The position numbers and the translations under genes are program-made. From Amyelois transitella (taxonomy: Eukaryota > Arthropoda > Insecta > Lepidoptera > Pyralidae), in the NCBI RefSeq assembly GCF_032362555.1, contig NC_083507.1, positions 4,591,001 through 4,655,000 of the forward strand: a DNA stretch of 64,000 nt. Reading direction: 5' to 3'. How positions within the stretch are numbered: the first letter of the stretch is position 1; the number at the start of each line of letters is the position of its first letter. The notes under the pieces were generated by a model. It searched no databases, was not told where the DNA came from, and worked only from the letters and a program-made list of their open reading frames with translations. Positions 40,801 through 51,458 of the stretch are shown here, one piece after another.

Positions 40801-41336
40801 CAACCGCAAGCGGCAGAAGAATGTTTGAAAAACAAATTAGAAATCATGTGGATCGGCATTAGGCATGAAGACTAATTTTTGTTTTGGAGTTTTTTAATTA
40901 CGTTTCACATCAATTAAGGCATTGGTGAAATAATCGCATCAATAAACAAAAATCTGCCTTAGTAATAAGGAACCACATAACACATTATTTGGGCGAGTCC
41001 AAAACGCCTTTACAAAACGCTACTAAAGTATGACGTCACGCCTGAGTTTCTTGTTCGCGTAATGAACCTTATTTGTTTGGCGTTTTTACTGTTACGCACT
41101 TTTCTAGCGTTTATAGGCGGACCATATGTTCTTCCTAGAATGACATGTTGTCACAAAAATCAGGAGGTTGCTGATAATAAATTTTTTTTCGTTTTTATCC
41201 AGGTGCACAAGAAGACGTGAAACAGTTCTTAACCCTCCAGCAGAAAGGCATGGCACACCTCATGGAGACTGCGAAGAAGGACTTGGAAGCTCTCAACGTA
41301 ATCGCAGACGGCATGGCTCGCCTTGTCAGAGCATAG
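28840..41336 (+). CDS. Nup54: Nucleoporin Nup54, 13 coding exons (571 aa)
   Basis: Exons: 28840-28903, 28996-29109, 29538-29636, 30274-30518, 31329-31473, 32060-32216, 32301-32409, 34082-34265, 34533-34621, 35073-35240, 35803-35922, 40460-40547 and 41203-41336. All introns are GT-AG with matching phases, summing to 1716 nt. The first about 170 residues are FG-repeat (many GFG, TFG and FGG), followed by a QQ-rich linker. The conserved Nup54 alpha/beta region (NAHEALVAAVFNCNVFGDER) and C-terminal helices forming the coiled coil follow, ending MARLVRA. Nup54 joins Nup62 and Nup58 in the central channel of the nuclear pore. Length is between human (507) and fly (610) proteins. Exons 8 and 10 are far more GC-rich than the rest of the gene, exon 10 encoding an Ala/Arg-rich helix. 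Confidence 0.95.
29195..29290 (-). mobile_element. tRNA-like SINE fragment in Nup54 intron 2
   Basis: TGGATTTGAACCCGGACCCA, then GTGTCACAGACAAG, matches in reverse the tRNA-like SINE at 39758-39812, with B-box-like GGGTTCAAATCC. It is diverged and partial. Confidence 0.6.
29789..30119. mobile_element. MITE in Nup54 intron 3
   Basis: Nearly perfect inverted repeats of about 37 bp (start AATCAGATCCCTCAAAAAAA, inner end GCACCCTGAAC) bound a 331-bp unit without coding capacity. The two arms differ by one A and one T/C change. I could not see a clear target duplication, so the superfamily is open. Confidence 0.88.
31056..31298 (+). mobile_element. SINE copy, diverged full length, in Nup54 intron 4
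   Basis: It has the degenerate head (AACCCGGCAACAATAG), the body (TCGTTAAAGGCGACTAAGGG), the tail stem and ATTATATGTATGTATGTG tail. It ends 30 bp before exon 5. Confidence 0.85.
31560..31860. repeat. Dispersed repeat in Nup54 intron 5
   Basis: It parallels the repeat in the GTF3C6 intron (23940-24130), including ATAATGCATGAAGAGGTAAC. Its end (TTCGGTTCAGTGGTTTAAGC) is a motif common in moth non-LTR 3' regions. Confidence 0.5.
32742..33737 (-). mobile_element. LINE (family A), 5' truncated, in Nup54 intron 7
   Basis: The minus-strand frame (ends at 32761) begins inside the reverse transcriptase just before the block QGCVASPWLFNLFMD, keeps the catalytic motif LLYADDQVILA, then a C-terminal region with RWFGHVERMNENRLTK and a Lys/Arg-rich end. 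The 3' end is a CATA/TATG microsatellite. It is flanked by a 12-bp direct repeat, AAGAACAAACAA (32730-32741 and 33738-33749), a target-site duplication expected from target-primed reverse transcription. The frame over 302 codons is open, so the copy is fairly young. The endonuclease part is missing. The clade is not certain; it is not a Jockey-type C-terminus. Confidence 0.9.
33785..33915 (+). mobile_element. SINE fragment, degenerate
   Basis: GCCATACAGCCTGAACGTGG, TATTTTTAAGACT and GGATATAGACGTGAGCATGTATG are the tail half of the SINE, broken by an unrelated insert. Confidence 0.65.
34644..34704. repeat. Perfect 27-bp inverted repeat in Nup54 intron 9
   Basis: Left arm 34644-34670 and right arm 34678-34704 are exactly complementary around a 7-nt loop (AGTATAA). 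The arms are GC-rich (core CCGGGGCGACTGCCGGGAGG) in an AT-rich intron, starting 22 bp after exon 9. Confidence 0.95.
34880..34940 (-). mobile_element. SINE head fragment
   Basis: GAGATGAAGTGGCCCTATTC and GGCAACCACACGGC match the SINE head in reverse with moderate divergence. Confidence 0.6.
35935..36070 (-). mobile_element. Old LINE family A 3' end
   Basis: CACGCAGATAAGGGATTTCG, CTACGATCTATGCAT and CTTGACGATTGCGAGTAC align with the family A 3' end (CACGATCTCTGCAT, AGCTCGGCGGTTTCGAGTAC) but are heavily diverged. Confidence 0.5.
36812..36890. repeat. ATCGATAG motif cluster, copy 3, in Nup54 intron 11
   Basis: CCTATCGATAGC, CTATCGAAATC, TACCGATAGA and AACGATAGTGGAC occur within 80 bp, as in the fold-back elements at 7654 and 23354. 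The GTTGCCG ends are not clear here. Confidence 0.5.
38045..38260 (-). repeat. Dispersed non-LTR-type 3' repeat
   Basis: The segment is the reverse counterpart of 50620-50840: shared AGTTCCTCAGATTAG, TTCAATTCGAACCAGTAGTT, GCAGCGTGATGTTATATAG and CCTCAAGGATG. Its end reads TATAATATTAGTA, a very common terminal motif in Lepidoptera. Confidence 0.7.
39758..39812 (-). mobile_element. tRNA-derived SINE head
   Basis: On the minus strand, TGGCGCAGCGGTAGTGCGC (A box) is followed by GGTCCCGGGTTCAAATG (B box). This is a tRNA-like module without a folded anticodon arm. A relative lies at 29195-29290. Confidence 0.7.
40036..40125 (+). mobile_element. SINE tail fragment
   Basis: ACATGGCCTTTCAGTAATTT, TGTTGGCTCTATCTACC and GACGTGGTTGTGTGTATGTATG are the SINE 3' half. 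Confidence 0.75.
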
Positions 41337-41479
41337 TTAGTTATTTTCTTTTAATATTTCAAGAGTTAGTTGCAGTTTTGGTTTAAGAACCATTTTGTAA
41401 ACTGTCAATATGTGTATGAGGCGATACCTCTACGCCACAGGTCGCACACATCACACGTCACAAGAATTCAAAGCTTATT

Positions 41480-41551
41480 TAAGGCCTATCCCTTAGTCGT
41501 CTTTTACGACATCCATGAGGAAGAGATGGTGTGGGGAAGTGCCGGGCGGAG
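41480..41551 (-). mobile_element. SINE head fragment in the Nup54 3' region
   Basis: GCCTATCCCTTAGTCGTCTT, ACGACATCCATGAGGAAGAG and GTGCCGGGCGG match the SINE head in reverse. It ends next to an AATAAA that could be used by Nup54. Confidence 0.75.
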
Positions 41552-42648
41552 AAATAAACGGTAGCTTTTAAAATAAAATAAATTTACTATCGCTAGGATG
41601 CTGATACCGAAATAATTAGGTTTGGGACTCTCCGGTTATGTGTACCTGCGGAGGCCCTTACACGTAAAATTGCAGCTATCTCTTATTCTATAAATGAGCT
41701 TCAAGACATTGATCTTTACTTGACAGAATTTACCTACATTTTTACTATTAAGTTAATTGTTAGTGCTACGTTTGTTATGAATGATTTTTGTATGATTAAG
41801 TTGTAAATTTAAACAATTATACTGAATATAATTAATTATGTAATAACGACTTAGTTTTTTATTTTACTTCTAGTCTTTTGTTGATGACGTTGTTATTTCG
41901 GGTGAAATAAATAAGCTCTTTGTTTAGCTGACTGCATCCGTTACTTTGCAACAAAGATAATCACGTATTTGTATGTAATTTTCATTAGATAAAAATATTG
42001 TTGACATCGTATGCTTGATGGTATTAATGGATAAAGTAAGTACATATCTGGCAGCACATTGTCGTTCTTTAAATATTTACGACTTACAAGAGTTACCAAA
42101 ATAGAATATCATGTTAATCGTGCTTATTAATCTTGTTTTATTTTTAGATTGTGTTATTTCACGTTTCATATATATATTCAACATAACAACAAAAAACAAA
42201 GCTGTAAAATTTCATGAACATTCTTATTTTCATTTTTTCATATAAGACTCATAGATACAGAATTAAGTTATACCATTCCTTTCAAAAAGATAGACCCAGA
42301 CAGTAAATCTGCACTTGTGTGATAGCACAAAACAAATATAGTCTAACGTGACTGATAACAATACGAGTTTATCTAATCCAATAGAATTGGACGCTTCATC
42401 TATTATTATCCTAACGGGACGTGTCACATTTTCATTTCGATTTTTATTTCAGAGAGAAAAGGTAAATTTATTACTGTAAGTTTGACGATAAATATTTGGT
42501 ATTTAACATCAACTGAAACTGATGAACTATCGTTGATACTCCATATATACATACATGTAAACACGTCTTTATGCGTTACGGACGGAATGAATCGACCCAA
42601 CTGTCTTAAACGGACTGAAAGGCCTAATTCAGCTGTATTTTTGATTAC

Positions 42649-42687
42649 ACTGGGCCACACTGATTTATACTTTTTTTGTGGCCCAGT
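42649..42687. repeat. Small hairpin, 11-bp arms
   Basis: ACTGGGCCACA and TGTGGCCCAGT are perfect complements across a 17-nt loop. Confidence 0.7.
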
Positions 42688-43125
42688 ACTACACAGTAAT
42701 AGTAAGACTACAATGCAGTATGAGACGCTAAGAAATAAAAATAAACTTGACCTAAAATGTTATTTATAAAATATTTTTGTTTTCCTTAACAAAGAAGAGA
42801 TCATTCTCGCCTTGTTTACATTTATTCAAGTTTTTAATCTATAAAATTCCAGTTGCCTTATTGATCTTTGGCATGAATAATATTCCTTTTATTGGGGGAG
42901 TTCTTTTTATCACTGGTCTGTCATCATTAAAAATAAAAGTCCCTGATCTTATTGGTAACGTGTCGCGTAGGTAGTTAGGCGGGGACACGTCTTAGTATAT
43001 TTAGTGATAAGAATGTGCTGAATCTCGACCGTAAATATTTGTCTTCATTCTGTATATTTACCAGAGTAGTGATAAAGTTATGAAATAAAATAATATGCTC
43101 TTAAAATTAATTTAATGATTATTAA

Positions 43126-44797
43126 TCAGCTCTTAGTACTTAAATCTAAGGGTAAGTCTGTACGTCTAACTATATTTTCGATGGGTTTGCACTCGCTGCG
43201 TTTAGTGCACATTAAATTTAATGGCATTTCTTCCACCTCAAAGGCTAAGTCTTTTCTCTCCTTTATTTCTTGCATTGCGACGTCATGAAACTGAGGCTGC
43301 TCCTCATAAGTGAATATCTTCTCGCCGACATTCTGCCTTAATACTGGGTACGGTAAGCTGCTCGTGTAGTAATTTCTATACGCGTGTTCGTACATCTGTG
43401 AGTACTCTAAATATGACATTTCGTGTGACGGGACCCTCACGGGGTACAAAGGTTCAAGAGGTCTGACGTATGTGAGAGAGTCGATCATCGGCGTGTATCT
43501 TATTGCTGGCGTCTCTGTCAAGGGCAACACAGGGTTGTATGGGGATATGCTGCTTCTAGGAGGGCTGTATGTAATATGCGGGTGTAAAGGTGACGTGGAC
43601 TCAATCTTGCCGTATGTCGTAAAGCCCTCTCTTGGTGGTGAATATGTCTGCGGACTCGGGGCTTCATCGGAAGACCCTCTTCGTTGGTTCTCTTCAGTGG
43701 TAAAGTGTTTGTAAGTCTTGACATGCTTCCTCAAACTGGACGGATCGGTGTATCTTTTGTTGCAGCCAGGGACCTTGCAGCAGTAGGGCTTGTCCACTGT
43801 GTGGGTCCGAGTGTGCTTGAAGCGGTCGCTTGAATTGGAATAAGCTTTTCCACAACCCTGTGAACAATAATACATACATTTATTAATAAATTAAGTTCCG
43901 TTATGTCATTAAATCGTTTAATGTGCTCGTTAGATGTGAAAACTGGTGTTTACATTAGTGAAATTACAGTTACAACATTTGTAATTGCTATTATTATCAT
44001 CCGTAAATTATAATTTTTAAGAGATGTTTTACTACTCACCTCATATGGGCAGACATAGGGTTTCTCTCCAGAATGCGACCTGAGGTGAATTTTCAAATTC
44101 TCTGCCCTGGAGAAACTTTTGTGGCATTGGTTACAGGTGTGAGGCCGCTCATTTGTGTGCGTTCTCACGTGCACCAACATCTTATATCTGTGAATCAAAG
44201 AAAAATTATGTCAATAATAATTCACTGATAAGTGCTCGTACATTCCTAATTTTTACACATTGTCCTGATTCTTAATAATAAATTATATTAAAAATACATG
44301 TCTGATTTGTTATCACATATGAAAAACAAATAATATATTTACCTAGCATTAAACCCTTTGTGGGGTCGCGAGCAACCCTTCCACCCGCAGTAGAAGAGCC
44401 CATCGCTGTGTGCGTGTGCGTGAGTACGGGCGACGTGCGCGGACAAGCGCGCCACGCTCGGGAACCGCGCCCCGCACCCCCGCCACCCGCACACCCCTTC
44501 CATATCACTAGAATCGGCATTGCGTTCTGGGGAAGAACCGCCTGAGGAATCTTCATCTTCCACCTGTTAAACAAAAAAATAAAATAAGTTCTCCAATCAT
44601 GCCAAAAAAAAATAAAAAAGCCTAGGTATTTATTTACTGTTATTTCAAAATAAATAAAAAATCCGCACCCGTGGAGGCAGTGGAGGGAGGATGAAAGGTC
44701 TCGCCAAATAGGGCGCAAATCTTTCTGCAGGCGTCCAGCGCTGCACTCTACACCCCTCGCTGGGCAGCTCAGGTCTCCATTGCGGAAACACCAACAT
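43126..44797 (-). CDS. sug: GLIS/sugarbabe-like five-finger transcription factor, four exons (409 aa)
   Basis: Exons: 44669-44797, 44343-44563, 44040-44187 and 43126-43857, with consistent phases, 1230 nt. The first donor (CGG then GTGCGG) is weak, the others good. Five GLI-type C2H2 fingers occur in order: [90 protein letters not shown]. This matches the Gli-similar family, and the HKGFNARYKML finger fits Drosophila sugarbabe, a sugar-responsive regulator of fat-body lipogenesis. The C-terminus ends LPLDLSTKS, a PxDLS motif that binds the corepressor CtBP, with a second PLNL motif 30 residues earlier. A TATA box lies 77 bp upstream. The sug name is my recognition, not a search result. Confidence 0.9.
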
Positions 44798-44873
44798 TTT
44801 AGCACTATCACTCAAATCGTACTGGTCACCGCGCGTTCGCAACGGACAATGATGGCGGGCGGGCGCCTCGCTT

Positions 44874-44884
44874 ACTTATAAAAC
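44874..44884 (-). promoter_or_regulatory. TATA box of the sug-like gene
   Basis: GTTTTATAAGT on the minus strand lies about 80 bp upstream of the ATG, followed by a GC-rich leader. It is the best core-promoter match in the window. Confidence 0.6.
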
Positions 44885-47229
44885 ATCTCGGAGTGACAAC
44901 GCGCTGATAAGCGGCCGACTCCCCCGCGAACTTACTGTCTAGACTTTCATCACGTTCTTATGAACATTATTATCGTGGAAGACTGTTTTGCATTATAGTC
45001 ATAAAAATTTTATTTCGCTTATTTTTCATTTTAATATTGAGTTATGTCGTTAAGGTTGAATTTGCTATGGCAGAGTTGAGCTGAACGTTTATTTTGTGTG
45101 GTATAATGTGGAAGCGTTATCACAAGCCGCCTGCTGCGGCCGCTGTCCAGTTATTACCGGTATGATAGGCCGCGGTTCAAAAGGTGACTGATAGTTGCGC
45201 TCGGTACAGACTGACCTCTTACTGGTTAGCTTCATGAGTTCTCCTCGGGCCTCGTGGAACGTTTAGTACTTCATTAAGGTTATGTAGTTATTGTTTGCTA
45301 CCGCGAATATGACGATACACCTTTACCATGTGACAACTGTAACATATGGCCATCTGGGCTATCAACAAGTGTCGTGTTAAAAATCTGTAAATGTTATCAA
45401 TAAACTGTGTTTGATATCGATTGCCTTCGATTGTACAGCCAAATACAAACTTCAATACACATCTTCATCAAATAATATTTTTTTATAAGTAATTTAAGGG
45501 ATAGGGGCAGATATTTCTAGCTCTGTATGTCTTAGAATGATCGGCACAGGTCTTCCGGGTAGAAAGGCTTGCCGTAAATACTTTTTTGTCTATATAGGTA
45601 AAGACGTGATTGTTTATCACAAATTTTACCTATTACATCCTTTCTCATATTTTTCTATTTTCCAGACAGCATATTTGTATAACTTTTTTGTGTTAGCAAA
45701 AAAATTTTAAGTCGTTTCCTTTATCCTTTCCTTTCAAGGGCCAATGTATAACTCACTACCGCTTCATAGATAAATCTGAGTTGTTCCAATCGCACAGTTC
45801 GATTATTTATCAATCACACGGAACTTTGGAACTCACCTTCGATGGATAAGAGCTGTTAAAATAGCAACAGCATGTCGTCATACTGTATATCTTTGCAGTA
45901 AAGAAAGAGATAAAGTTGCAGATACCTCCTGTAGGGATAATGAAATGCTTTGTTTTCAACAAAACATCTAGAAATTAATTAAGACGATGATAGGCGAACC
46001 CAAAGACGTACAAAAAATATAGCTTACGGCATAGAATTAAAAATAATAGTGTCAGATATAAGTTAAGAGTAATTCAAGTAATTTTGATTCAAGAAGAAGA
46101 AGAATCTATTACACCAGTAATTATTTAGAAAGTTATTAAAAGAATTTATTAATAGTACGTACCTATACGTAAGTATACTAAATATTAGATTTATTACATT
46201 GATTATTGGCGAAAAGATGGAAATATTGGAATGGGGAAAGCAAATATTTACAAGGTTCTTGAACGAATTTATAGAGTTCAGTTATATGGTGATGGACAAT
46301 TGATTATATCTATACATGTGTTTTGTCTTTGTGGGGAGGCTATTGTACCCATAATCCGAACTCCATTCAGTTTTAGTGGTATCGGTCAAAACCGTTTTCA
46401 TATTTACTCAAAGGCAATTTAATAGCCTGATAATGTTCAACGTTTCGTGTGGTCACGTGCTTTGAATCGTTTTTTCACAATTTAAATCCATTTATCATCT
46501 TAATCTGTCGAGCAGTGAAATAAAACTGTTCTCCTAATATTTGACAAGTAGGTAAGTTATGTTGATATCGTGAAATAATGGGATTATTATTTCTTTGCTT
46601 CTGGCTCCTTCTCATTTTTATATATTCCCTTTACTGTCCTCTCCCGATTCCTTCAGTCTAGTTAAAATTTGACAAGACAAAGACGTTGCCACCTTAAAAG
46701 TATTGTGAAATTACGAACTTTGTTCAAGGAGTGGCATGATTCAGTGAAATGCTTTGAAATTTTAAACGAATAGCCAGACACTACGTCATTGTCGTAGTCT
46801 CCTCAACGCGGATCTAGATGTGATAAGGGCACAATATCGGCGAGAACTGATAAGTAATTGCGCAGTTCAGGTTTAATGCACAGCGATTAGGTTTACCTAA
46901 ATTACCAGTCGAATAGGCTAGACAGTCATTATAGATAAAATATACGATCTGAAATGATACTTTCAGCCTGTGTAACCTATTCTGCACCACCAATCGGCTT
47001 GATTTTTTGATTCTAAAGTGATTGGGAGACAGCTGATTGTAAAAATTTTGCCTATTTTTTGCTGCAAATATCGCGAGCGCACTATCGTGCACGCCTTCTG
47101 CCTCAATATGCCGTCAAGTCTCTGGAGCGGAAGTCAGCCAGCAAATAACTAGCTGTCCACAATGACAAGACAGCCGGGTGCAAGAGGGCATATGGAATGC
47201 AATGCCATAGTGTCCTCAAAATTCGCCGC
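44885..47229. other. Upstream region of the sug-like gene, no gene seen
   Basis: Near the gene a moderately GC-rich stretch (44885-45260) with CTGATAAGC and other GATA-type sites probably holds promoter-proximal control. Beyond it the sequence is AT-rich with no domain-bearing frame. Confidence 0.4.
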
Positions 47230-48222
47230 TTCGAAGGTTTTAGTTGGGTAACGCCATCGAACACACTACTGTATAAAATATCTCGGCATTATGATAGATA
47301 AAAATTTAAATTTCAAAACTCATATAAACCTTTTATCATCTCGCGTTCGTAAACTCATTTTTATGTCTTTAAACAGTTAAGGCACGTTGCAGACGTTAAC
47401 ACTATTAAAATGGTATATTTTGCGTTATGTCAATCTATATTAACGTACTGCATCACCTCATGGGGCGGAGCTGCAAAAACGTACTTTTTGCGAGTTGAAA
47501 GAGCCCAAAGGTCTTTACTTAAGGTATCATTATTTAAGCCTTTTAGATTTCCAACTCAAGAACTTTATAAAGTTGCTCATTTATTGACCGTGCGGCAACT
47601 GTTTATACTTCACACCGTAATGAAACAACATAGATTGACCCCCTTTATTGGCGAAAATCGAAGACGCAATCATGTAGTAGCAAAATCAAACCAATATAAA
47701 ACAAAATTTAGTCACAGATTTCTTGGTTTTCAAGGTCCTTTTCTTTACAACAAGCTTCACAAAGCGCTATCCATTCACCACCTAAACACATTTAAAGTTA
47801 AAAAAATTCTTACGGAATGGTTGCTTAAACAAAATTACGAAGATACAGAAAATTTACTTCAAGTTTTACAATAAATAAGTCGCAATCATACACCCACGTT
47901 TTTATTTATACAGGAACTAAGCATGACACCTCATACACACACCACGTTTATGGAAGTAACTATTTCTTTTAAATATATATATTTCTCTAAATTCAATACT
48001 TAGGTTTGTAAGATATTTTTTCTCGTACTAAGTACCTACTCTTATTATGTTTGGAAAATTAATCAAGAGGCGGGGCCTGATGACTTGTAATACAGGTGCA
48101 TTCCTAGTACAGGCGTCAGCTCCCACAAATTCAAGTGGTTAATTTGATACTTTAATTTAATGTATTAGTATTAAGATTTCTTGTTTTTTGGAGAGAAATA
48201 AACATTTATTATTATTATTATT
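47230..48222 (+). mobile_element. LINE 3' part (Jockey/CR1-like reverse transcriptase C-terminus)
   Basis: A frame from about 47270, interrupted at least once, begins like KYLGIMIDKNLNF. It becomes open at 47410-47874: SILTYCITSWGGAAKTYFLR, then RVERAQRSLLKVSLF and a decayed C-terminus. This is the region after the reverse transcriptase of Jockey/CR1-like non-LTR elements. A 3' UTR continues to GAGAGAAATAAACATTTATT and a (TTA)n tail. The 5' two thirds are missing. Confidence 0.8.
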
Positions 48223-48975
48223 ATGTTTCTCCTCTTAGATTTCACGGGTCTATACACCCCGGATTTTTGAGAGGCTTGCGTGGGGATATAAATCCAACAC
48301 GTAGAGGCCCTTTGGAGAAGTTGATGTTATGTTGTTCTCCTGTCAAAACCCGTCCCCGGCCATATCAATAGATGATATGCCATGAACAGGTCTCGGCAGG
48401 AGGTGGAGCTATTACAAAATAAGGAAAAGGATTATGGGTTATGGAGTTGACGTTTGGATGGATTTAAACTGGGCTGTTGCTGGAGAAGTTCGGACACCTG
48501 CCATAATCATGATTACGTGACTATTATGTGGCAGGTGGTGACTCGCCACTCACTAAATGGGCCCCTCAAATCAGTCACCATGATAAGCAACAAAGGGGCA
48601 ACATCGGCGTGGGTGGCTAAGGATGTCGAGAGGTGAGACTGCGGGGCGTGAAATCGTGGTGATCCAGTCAGGCACCCCCGGCGTTATGACATTTTACACT
48701 TCCATCCTTCGAGCGTATAGCTCTCGCGACTCCACTCTGACCGGCCGGTTAAGGCAAGCCAGAGGTAGGGGTCCTGTCCCTCATCGGTTTCCACTCCGAC
48801 CTTGGCGAAGGAAGATCGGAGGCGAGGAACAGGGGCCTCCCCTGGGAGCACTCAGGTCCGTGGGGTCGCTACTCCCCAACAGCTCGCCACAAGCTGCCCT
48901 GCGGAGACTGATTGCACTGGGAAGGTGACCCAGGGGGCGATGGGGTCGTCACGTCCCGACGCCTTTATTATTATT
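48223..48975 (+). mobile_element. 0.75-kb TTA-flanked unit, copy 1 of a tandem pair
   Basis: It starts ATGTTTCTCCTCTTAGATTT, is GC-rich inside (a 101-codon frame at 48623-48928, rich in Arg and Pro, no domain known) and ends ACGCC followed by (TTA)n. It lies in the TTA tail of the LINE at 47230-48222. TTA/TAA flanks at both ends suggest a TAA-repeat-specific non-LTR element such as Dong/R4, truncated or non-autonomous. Confidence 0.75.
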
Positions 48976-49736
48976 ATGTTTCTCCTCTTGGATTTCACGG
49001 GTCTATACACCCCGGATTTTTGAGAGGCTTGCGTGGGGATATAAATCCAACACGTAGAGGCCCTTTGGAGAAGTTGATGTTATGTTGTTCTCCCGCCAAA
49101 ACCCGTTCCCGGGCATATCAATAGACGATATGTCCATGAACAGGTCTCAGCAGGAGGTGGAGCTATTACAAATTAAGGAAAAGGATGATGGGTTATGGAG
49201 TTGACGTTTGGATGGACCTAAACTGGGCTATTGCTGGAGAGGTTCGGACACCTGCCATAATCATGAATACGTGACTATTATGTGGCAGGTGGTGACTCGC
49301 CACTCACTAAATGGGCCCCTCAAATCAGTCACCATGATTGGCAACAAAGGGGCAACATCGGCGTGGGTGGCTAAGGATGTCGAGAGGTGAGACTGCGGGG
49401 CGTGAAATCGTGGTGATCCAGTCAGGCACCCCCGGCGTTATGACATTTTACACTTCCATCCTTCGAGCGTATAGCTCTCGCGACTCCACTCTGACCGGCC
49501 GGTTAAGGCAAGCCAGAGGTAGGGGTCCTGTCCCTCATCGGTTTCCACTCCGACCTTGGCGAAGGAAGATCGGAGGCGAGGAACAGGGGCCTCCCCTGGG
49601 AGCACTCAGGTCCGTGGGGTCGCTGCTCCCCAACAGCTCGCCACAAGCTGCCCTGCGGAGACTGACTGCACTGGGAAGGTGACCCAGGGGGCGATGGGGT
49701 CGTCACGTCCCTACGCCTTTATTATTATTATTATTA
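48976..49736 (+). mobile_element. 0.75-kb TTA-flanked unit, copy 2
   Basis: It repeats copy 1 at a 753-bp offset with only scattered base changes over the whole length, again ending in a (TTA)n run. The head-to-tail arrangement shares one TTA stretch. Confidence 0.9.
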
Positions 49737-50470
49737 ATCCGAGGGATCACTCGTAAAACGAAAGAATATGATGAAACCTGTGCCTACCTGTGCATCACGC
49801 TTGTTTATTTTCTGTTATGAAAACGTAAAAAAATCTCTTATTGGTCTAGGATAGAAAAAGAAGAATCACTTCTCTAATGTGCAGATTTTTTAATAGAGCA
49901 GTCAACCCATACGATGTATGCAGTTCGTATGAACTCTTGATTCTGTGATTTCGTAGAACGAAACCGTTTATTTTATCCCATACGAGTACACAGCACGGCG
50001 ACCTTTGGACCTGTATTTTCTAGAATTAAATAAGTACCTATTAAATTATTGGTTTTCATTTTAATCGTTATCTATGAATCTAGGTAAGTATTGAAAATAC
50101 AGTATTTTTTTATGCAATAGCGCTAGGAAAAAGTTGATTTTGATGTGATGAATGATGTAATTTGGAGAAATTTCAGTAATATCTGATGAAAACAAAGTGA
50201 TTCAAGTTGAAATCCAGTGTATAGTTCAATTGCGTTTACGTAAGCGTTCAGAGTCCAACAATGATATAGTCCAAAGTCCAAATATGTCCAAAATACAAAA
50301 TTATATATATATATTATTAAGCGTATAAAATTTATCTTTTTTATGTTTTAGTGAATACAGTTTAATAATATTAAACTGTAACTGAAGAATTATCATACTT
50401 AGATACCTACTTTTCACCAACCTAAATTTGCATAAAAATATTAATTTAGGACAACATTTCTCATGATTTA

Positions 50471-50590
50471 TTCCGTGTGGTTTCCGGCACTTCAGAATAG
50501 AACCACTCCCATATCTTTCCCATGGATGTCGTCAAAAGCGACTAAGGGATATTCTTATAAATTTGGGACTTATTTAGTAGGTATTAGGTT
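50471..50590 (+). mobile_element. SINE head copy
   Basis: TTCCGTGTGGTTTCCGGCAC, CCATATCTTTCCCATGGATG and GCGACTAAGGGATATTC match the SINE head; the tail half is missing. Confidence 0.8.
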
Positions 50591-50619
50591 CCTATGAACG
50601 GTAGACTTAAATATCTATA

Positions 50620-50840
50620 CTACTCGTAATATTATAAAGCTGTAGAGTTTGTTTGTTTGTTTGAACGTGCTAATCTCAGGAACTACTGGTTCGAATTGAA
50701 ACATTCTTTTTGTTTGAAAAGACCATTTATCGAGGAAGTCTTTAGGATATATAACATCACGCTGCAACTATTAGGACTGAAGAAATAAAAGAAAATGTGA
50801 AAAAACGGGGAAAATTATTCATCCTTGAGAGCTTCCGTTG
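50620..50840 (+). repeat. Dispersed non-LTR-type 3' repeat
   Basis: It is the counterpart, in the other orientation, of 38045-38260: AATATTATAAAGC, TGCTAATCTCAGGAACTACT, GGATATATAACATCACGCTG and TTATTCATCCTTGAGAG. Confidence 0.7.
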
Positions 50841-51458
50841 CGTGCGCTGCGAGAACGGTTCAAGTTACCAAAAATATAAGAGTTATTCCTCTTAAAATAA
50901 TCTAAAAAAATGTCCAAGACAGTATATGTCTATCTTTTAAGATTAATTCACTAGAACCGTTTTTATGGTAATCTAATTTGGTCGAAATTAATGCAATATT
51001 TGTTAAGAGTTGTATCAACGTAATATAATTTTAATCCAAATAAATGTGTTGTTGATTAAGAGTATTTAATTGTGAAAAAAATTGTCTTTGACTTAACTTT
51101 ATTTTAATGAACATCTTAGAAGATATAACAATTTAAAAATAACACCGATAATTTTGTAAATTCACCCGCGCCGCATGATGTGCAAAACATGGTTGCAAGG
51201 AAGAGAGGCGTGGCTCAGATATTTTATATTTTCTGTTATGGTTATTCTACTTTTTTTTGTTTTGTGATCCCAACTAAGTAATATTATAAATGCAAAAGTT
51301 TGTTTGTTTGTTATCTCTTCACGCGTTATCTACTGAAGCAATATTCTTGAAATTTTGTGTATAGATAGATATATAACTTTCTTTAGGGCGGGGCTTCATT
51401 TCCGTGAAAATTCTAGAAAAAATGTCTATGTCACTTTCGGAGTTCTATTATATATATG

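Larger units (their letters stand above)
41337..43125. other. Intergenic between convergent Nup54 and sug-like genes
   Basis: Both genes end into this stretch, so it holds the two 3' UTRs. A SINE fragment (41480-41551, minus) lies about 145 bp after the Nup54 stop, followed by AATAAA at 41553. A hairpin with 11-bp arms (ACTGGGCCACA) lies at 42649-42687. No other gene is supported. Confidence 0.45.
49737..51458. other. Repeat-rich spacer without a gene
   Basis: It contains a SINE fragment (50471-50590), the non-LTR-type repeat (50620-50840) and another moth-type repeat at 51280-51420 (TTTGTTTGTTTGTTATCTCT). No frame has a recognisable domain. Confidence 0.45.

Noticed and set aside
48623-48928. 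Protein-coding gene in the tandem 0.75-kb units
   Set aside because: The frame exists in both copies because the DNA is duplicated; no domain or conserved motif, so treated as part of the mobile unit.
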